Shown piece by piece: positions 6,478-8,022 of a stretch of 8,022 bases of DNA. A program made the translations under genes and the position numbers. The first letter of the stretch is position 1. The number at the start of each line of letters is the position of its first letter. The notes below the pieces were generated by a model. The model had not been told where the DNA came from and made no database searches. It was given only the letters and a program-made list of their open reading frames with translations. The stretch comes from an uncultured bacterium (GTDB taxonomy: Bacteria > Verrucomicrobiota > Lentisphaeria > Victivallales > Victivallaceae), in the NCBI GenBank assembly GCA_949286445.1, contig CASECL010000180.1, positions 1 to 8,022 on the forward strand. The letters run 5' to 3'.

Positions 6478-7175
6478 TTTTCCCTCACGAGTTCTTTGGT
6501 GTTGATCCTGATACCGGGGCTCATCGTGGTGGAAAGCGTACAGCTGAGAATATACGCACCTTTCGCCGCGGCGGGTTTCGCCTTGTTGATCGCTTCGATC
6601 ACCGCGTCAAAGTTCCGGCGGATATTTCCGGCTTCAAAGGAGATTTTTCCCAACGCAACATGAACGCATGCACCGCGGTCGGCGCGGAACTCTGCACGTC
6701 CGGCTTTAGCTTCACGAACAGCATTGGCCGGCTGATCACTGACCGTTCCGGTTTTGGGATTTGGCATCAAGCCGCGCGGTCCCAGCTGTTTACCCAGGGG
6801 ACGAACCAGCTTCATTGCTTCCGGGGTGGCAATCAAAATATCGAAATCAAGCCATCCTTCTTTGATTTTGGAGACGACATCTTCGTAGCCTACCACATCA
6901 GCACCGGCAGCCTTGGCCTCTTCAGCTGCAGGACCGTCGGCAACCACTGCCACGCGGACAGTCTTTCCTGTTCCGGCGGGAAGGGCAACTGCGCCACGGA
7001 CCGTCTGATCCGACTTGCGGGGATCGACGCCGAGTTTGAGTGCCAGGTCAATAGTGGAATCAAATTTAACCTGCGGCATAGTTTTGAGCAGAGAAATCGC
7101 TTCATCGACCGAGTATTTGTTCATCGGATCAATGACGGCGAGCTGCTTCTTGTACAATTTACTCTTCTTATGCAT
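6474..7175 (-). CDS. rplA: 50S ribosomal protein L1
   Basis: L1 forms the mobile stalk at the E site that helps release deacylated tRNA, and in many bacteria represses its own operon by binding the mRNA leader. The product is 233 aa from the chosen start, against 234 in E. coli. The L1 signature LGKQLGPRGLMPNPKTGTV is at about 127-145, and the C-terminal region has TLSTTMSPGIRI. An in-frame extension to 7238 exists but gives an N-terminus (MKRPRCC...) unlike the family and lies inside rplK. ATG at 7175 yields the usual short basic N-terminus (MHKKSKLYKK) and has GAGG six bases upstream inside the end of rplK. It overlaps rplK by eight bases and rplJ by four, which points to tight translational coupling. 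Confidence 0.97.
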   Translation of the reverse strand: MHKKSKLYKKQLAVIDPMNKYSVDEAISLLKTMPQVKFDSTIDLALKLGVDPRKSDQTVRGAVALPAGTGKTVRVAVVADGPAAEEAKAAGADVVGYEDVVSKIKEGWLDFDILIATPEAMKLVRPLGKQLGPRGLMPNPKTGTVSDQPANAVREAKAGRAEFRADRGACVHVALGKISFEAGNIRRNFDAVIEAINKAKPAAAKGAYILSCTLSTTMSPGIRINTKELVREK

Positions 7176-7596
7176 CGACCACCTCGATGCCCATACTGCG
7201 GGCGGTTCCTTCGATAAGCAGCATCGCGGCCTCTTCATTTCTGGCGTTGAGGTCGGCTTTCTTGATCTTCACAATTTCACGAATCTGGTCACGGGTAACT
7301 TTTCCCGCTTTCTCGTAACCCGGCTTTTTCGCAGCCGAGGCGAGCCCAGCCGCCTTTTTCAGCAGCACTGCTGCTGGCGGCGACTTGCAGATAAACGTGA
7401 ATGAACGATCCTGGTAAACCGTTATCACCACCGGAATGATCATCCCTGACTGGGACTGGGTCGCGGCGTTGAACTGCTTACAGAATTCCATAATGTTGCA
7501 GCCGGCTTGTCCCAAGGCGGGACCGATCGGCGGCGCCGGGTTGGCAGCTCCCGCGGGAATCTGCAACCGGATCAGGCCTGTAACTTTCTTTGCCAT
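7168..7596 (-). CDS. rplK: 50S ribosomal protein L11
   Basis: L11 binds the GTPase-associated centre of 23S rRNA and is part of the thiostrepton site and of RelA-dependent stringent signalling. The 142-aa product equals the E. coli length. The N-terminal domain has the proline-rich loop NPAPPIGPALGQAG (about 19-32) and the NIMEFCKQFNA helix with K40 in a region methylated in some bacteria. The C-terminal RNA-binding domain ends with the L11 signature region DLNARNEEAAMLLIEGTARS (about 115-134). ATG at 7596 gives the standard MAKKV start; the nearest purine-rich site, AGGAAG at 7612-7607, is ten bases away, which is rather long. It is the first recognisable gene of the operon in this window; the usual upstream secE and nusG are missing. 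Confidence 0.98.
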   Translation of the reverse strand: MAKKVTGLIRLQIPAGAANPAPPIGPALGQAGCNIMEFCKQFNAATQSQSGMIIPVVITVYQDRSFTFICKSPPAAVLLKKAAGLASAAKKPGYEKAGKVTRDQIREIVKIKKADLNARNEEAAMLLIEGTARSMGIEVVDA

Positions 7597-7617
7597 GATT
7601 TCTGATCTTCCTGATTT

Positions 7618-7677
7618 TTACCTGACCGGTGGTCTGATCCGGCGGAGAATCCGCCACCGACAGGCTGTTTTACTCAT
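7618..7677 (-). CDS. Possible 19-residue Arg-rich leader peptide ahead of rplK
   Basis: ATG at 7677 opens a 19-codon frame, MSKTACRWRILRRIRPPVR, ending in TAA 21 nt before the rplK start. Six of 19 residues are Arg. A GGAA motif lies seven bases upstream. The frame runs through the main leader stem-loop (7621-7664), so a translating ribosome would open that structure. There is no family evidence; a chance frame of this size is common, and translation is unproven. Confidence 0.2.
   Translation of the reverse strand: MSKTACRWRILRRIRPPVR
7621..7664 (-). promoter_or_regulatory. Two mutually exclusive stem-loops in the rplK leader
   Basis: Long form: CGGTGG (7659-7654) pairs with CCACCG (7632-7627), extended after a small internal loop by CCTG (7664-7661) with CAGG (7624-7621). 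Short form: GGCGGA (7655-7650) pairs with TCCGCC (7646-7641) around a three-base loop. The two forms share bases 7654-7655, so they compete in part. The position, just ahead of the rplK ribosome binding site, suits autoregulation by L1, which is known for rplKA in E. coli; I could not match the L1 site itself. Confidence 0.4.
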
Positions 7678-7731
7678 GTACAAGTTCCGGAAAATCCGGT
7701 CCGCCGTAACTTTTTAAATTTAAAATGTCAT

Positions 7732-7754
7732 CTTGCCGTAACCATTACGGCAAG
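7732..7754. repeat. Perfect 10-bp stem with three-base loop upstream of rplK
   Basis: CTTGCCGTAA (7732-7741) and TTACGGCAAG (7745-7754) are perfectly complementary around CCA. An A/T-rich stretch, not a T-run, follows on either side. It may be a terminator remnant for an unseen upstream gene, an operator or a leader structure. Confidence 0.45.
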
Positions 7755-7842
7755 TAATAATCTACCTTAAATAAATTCTTTACTTATGCACAATTACCGG
7801 GGACGGCAACTCAGGAAACATATCCATGCTTCATTTTCTGCT

Positions 7843-7867
7843 GACAGAGTTTTAACTTAACTCTGCC
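7843..7867 (-). repeat. Nine-pair stem-loop in the rplK upstream region
   Basis: On the minus strand GGCAGAGTT (7867-7859) pairs with AACTCTGTC (7851-7843), with one G-U pair and a seven-base loop. On the plus strand the same position would be an A-C mismatch, so the minus-strand transcript is the better carrier. No T-run follows. Confidence 0.35.
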
Positions 7868-7920
7868 ATACTACTGCCACTCCCCGTGATCTTCATTAAC
7901 ATATCTTTTCAGATAAATCA

Positions 7921-8022
7921 TCCCCCCTTGATTAACCATCCCCCCTTGATTAACCATCCTCCCTTGATTAACCACCCCCCCCCTTGATTACCCAGCCTTC
8001 CGGATTATCCCCCCCTTGATTA
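7921..8022. repeat. 18-bp tandem direct repeat with variable C-tract, cut by the window end
   Basis: Units read TCCCCCCTTGATTAACCA. Units 1 (7921-7938) and 2 (7939-7956) are identical, unit 3 (7957-7974) has one C-to-T change, unit 4 (7975-7994) has nine C and one A-to-C change, then a degenerate 13-nt unit (7995-8007), then a partial unit (8008-8022) with seven C at the edge. A weak further copy may lie at 7903-7920. Units abut without spacers, so it is not a CRISPR array. On the operon strand the tracts are G-runs of 6 to 9. Confidence 0.85.

Larger units (their letters stand above)
7597..7920. other. Non-coding leader/promoter region upstream of rplK
   Basis: This 324-nt stretch has no recognisable protein family, tRNA or known RNA. 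It is where secE-nusG usually lies, but no NusG coding sequence is present. It holds three stem-loops and one possible mini-ORF, listed separately. I found no pair of -35 and -10 boxes good enough to name a promoter, although the main operon promoter presumably lies here or in the repeats beyond. Confidence 0.65.

Noticed and set aside
7176..7238. 21-codon N-terminal extension of L1
   Set aside because: It lies wholly inside rplK, gives an atypical N-terminus, and makes the protein longer than the family; ATG at 7175 has its own ribosome site.
7921..8022. CRISPR array
   Set aside because: The units abut with no unique spacers, and 18 bp is too short for CRISPR repeats.

Overview
This window is part of the conserved bacterial ribosomal-protein and RNA-polymerase cluster, read entirely from the minus strand. 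In transcription order (right to left) it holds rplK (L11), rplA (L1), rplJ (L10), rplL (L7/L12), rpoB (RNA polymerase beta) and the first 303 codons of rpoC (beta'), which runs off the left edge. All six products were recognised by comparing the translations with remembered family sequences; no search was run. The style of the proteins (a beta subunit of 1274 residues, with an N-terminus resembling Verrucomicrobia/Lentisphaerota proteins) suggests a member of the Planctomycetes-Verrucomicrobia-Lentisphaerota group, but that placement is a tentative inference.

Layout. 8022-7921: an 18-bp direct-repeat array with C-tracts (G-tracts on the operon strand), cut by the window edge. 7920-7597: a non-coding leader region with several hairpins and a possible 19-codon Arg-rich mini-ORF just ahead of rplK; secE and nusG, the usual upstream neighbours, are not here. 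7596-5527: rplK, rplA, rplJ and rplL, tightly packed; rplA overlaps rplK by 8 nt and rplJ overlaps rplA by 4 nt (ATGA), so there is no room for the usual L10 autoregulatory leader between rplA and rplJ. 5526-4753: an unusually long (774 nt) spacer with no convincing gene but many stem-loops, including two hairpins with the same 12-nt loop on different, self-complementary stems. 4752-928: rpoB. 910-1: rpoC, starting with TTG 17 nt after the rpoB stop.

How the genes work together. L11, L1, L10 and L12 build the L1 stalk and the GTPase-centre stalk of the large ribosomal subunit. RpoB and RpoC form the catalytic core of RNA polymerase. Co-transcription couples ribosome and polymerase supply, and the structured rplL-rpoB spacer is a plausible place where the high demand for L12 is separated from the lower demand for polymerase. 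The coding part is ordinary housekeeping sequence. The points worth a second look are the non-coding elements, a natural variation in the rifampicin pocket of RpoB, and the absence of the L10 leader and of nusG.
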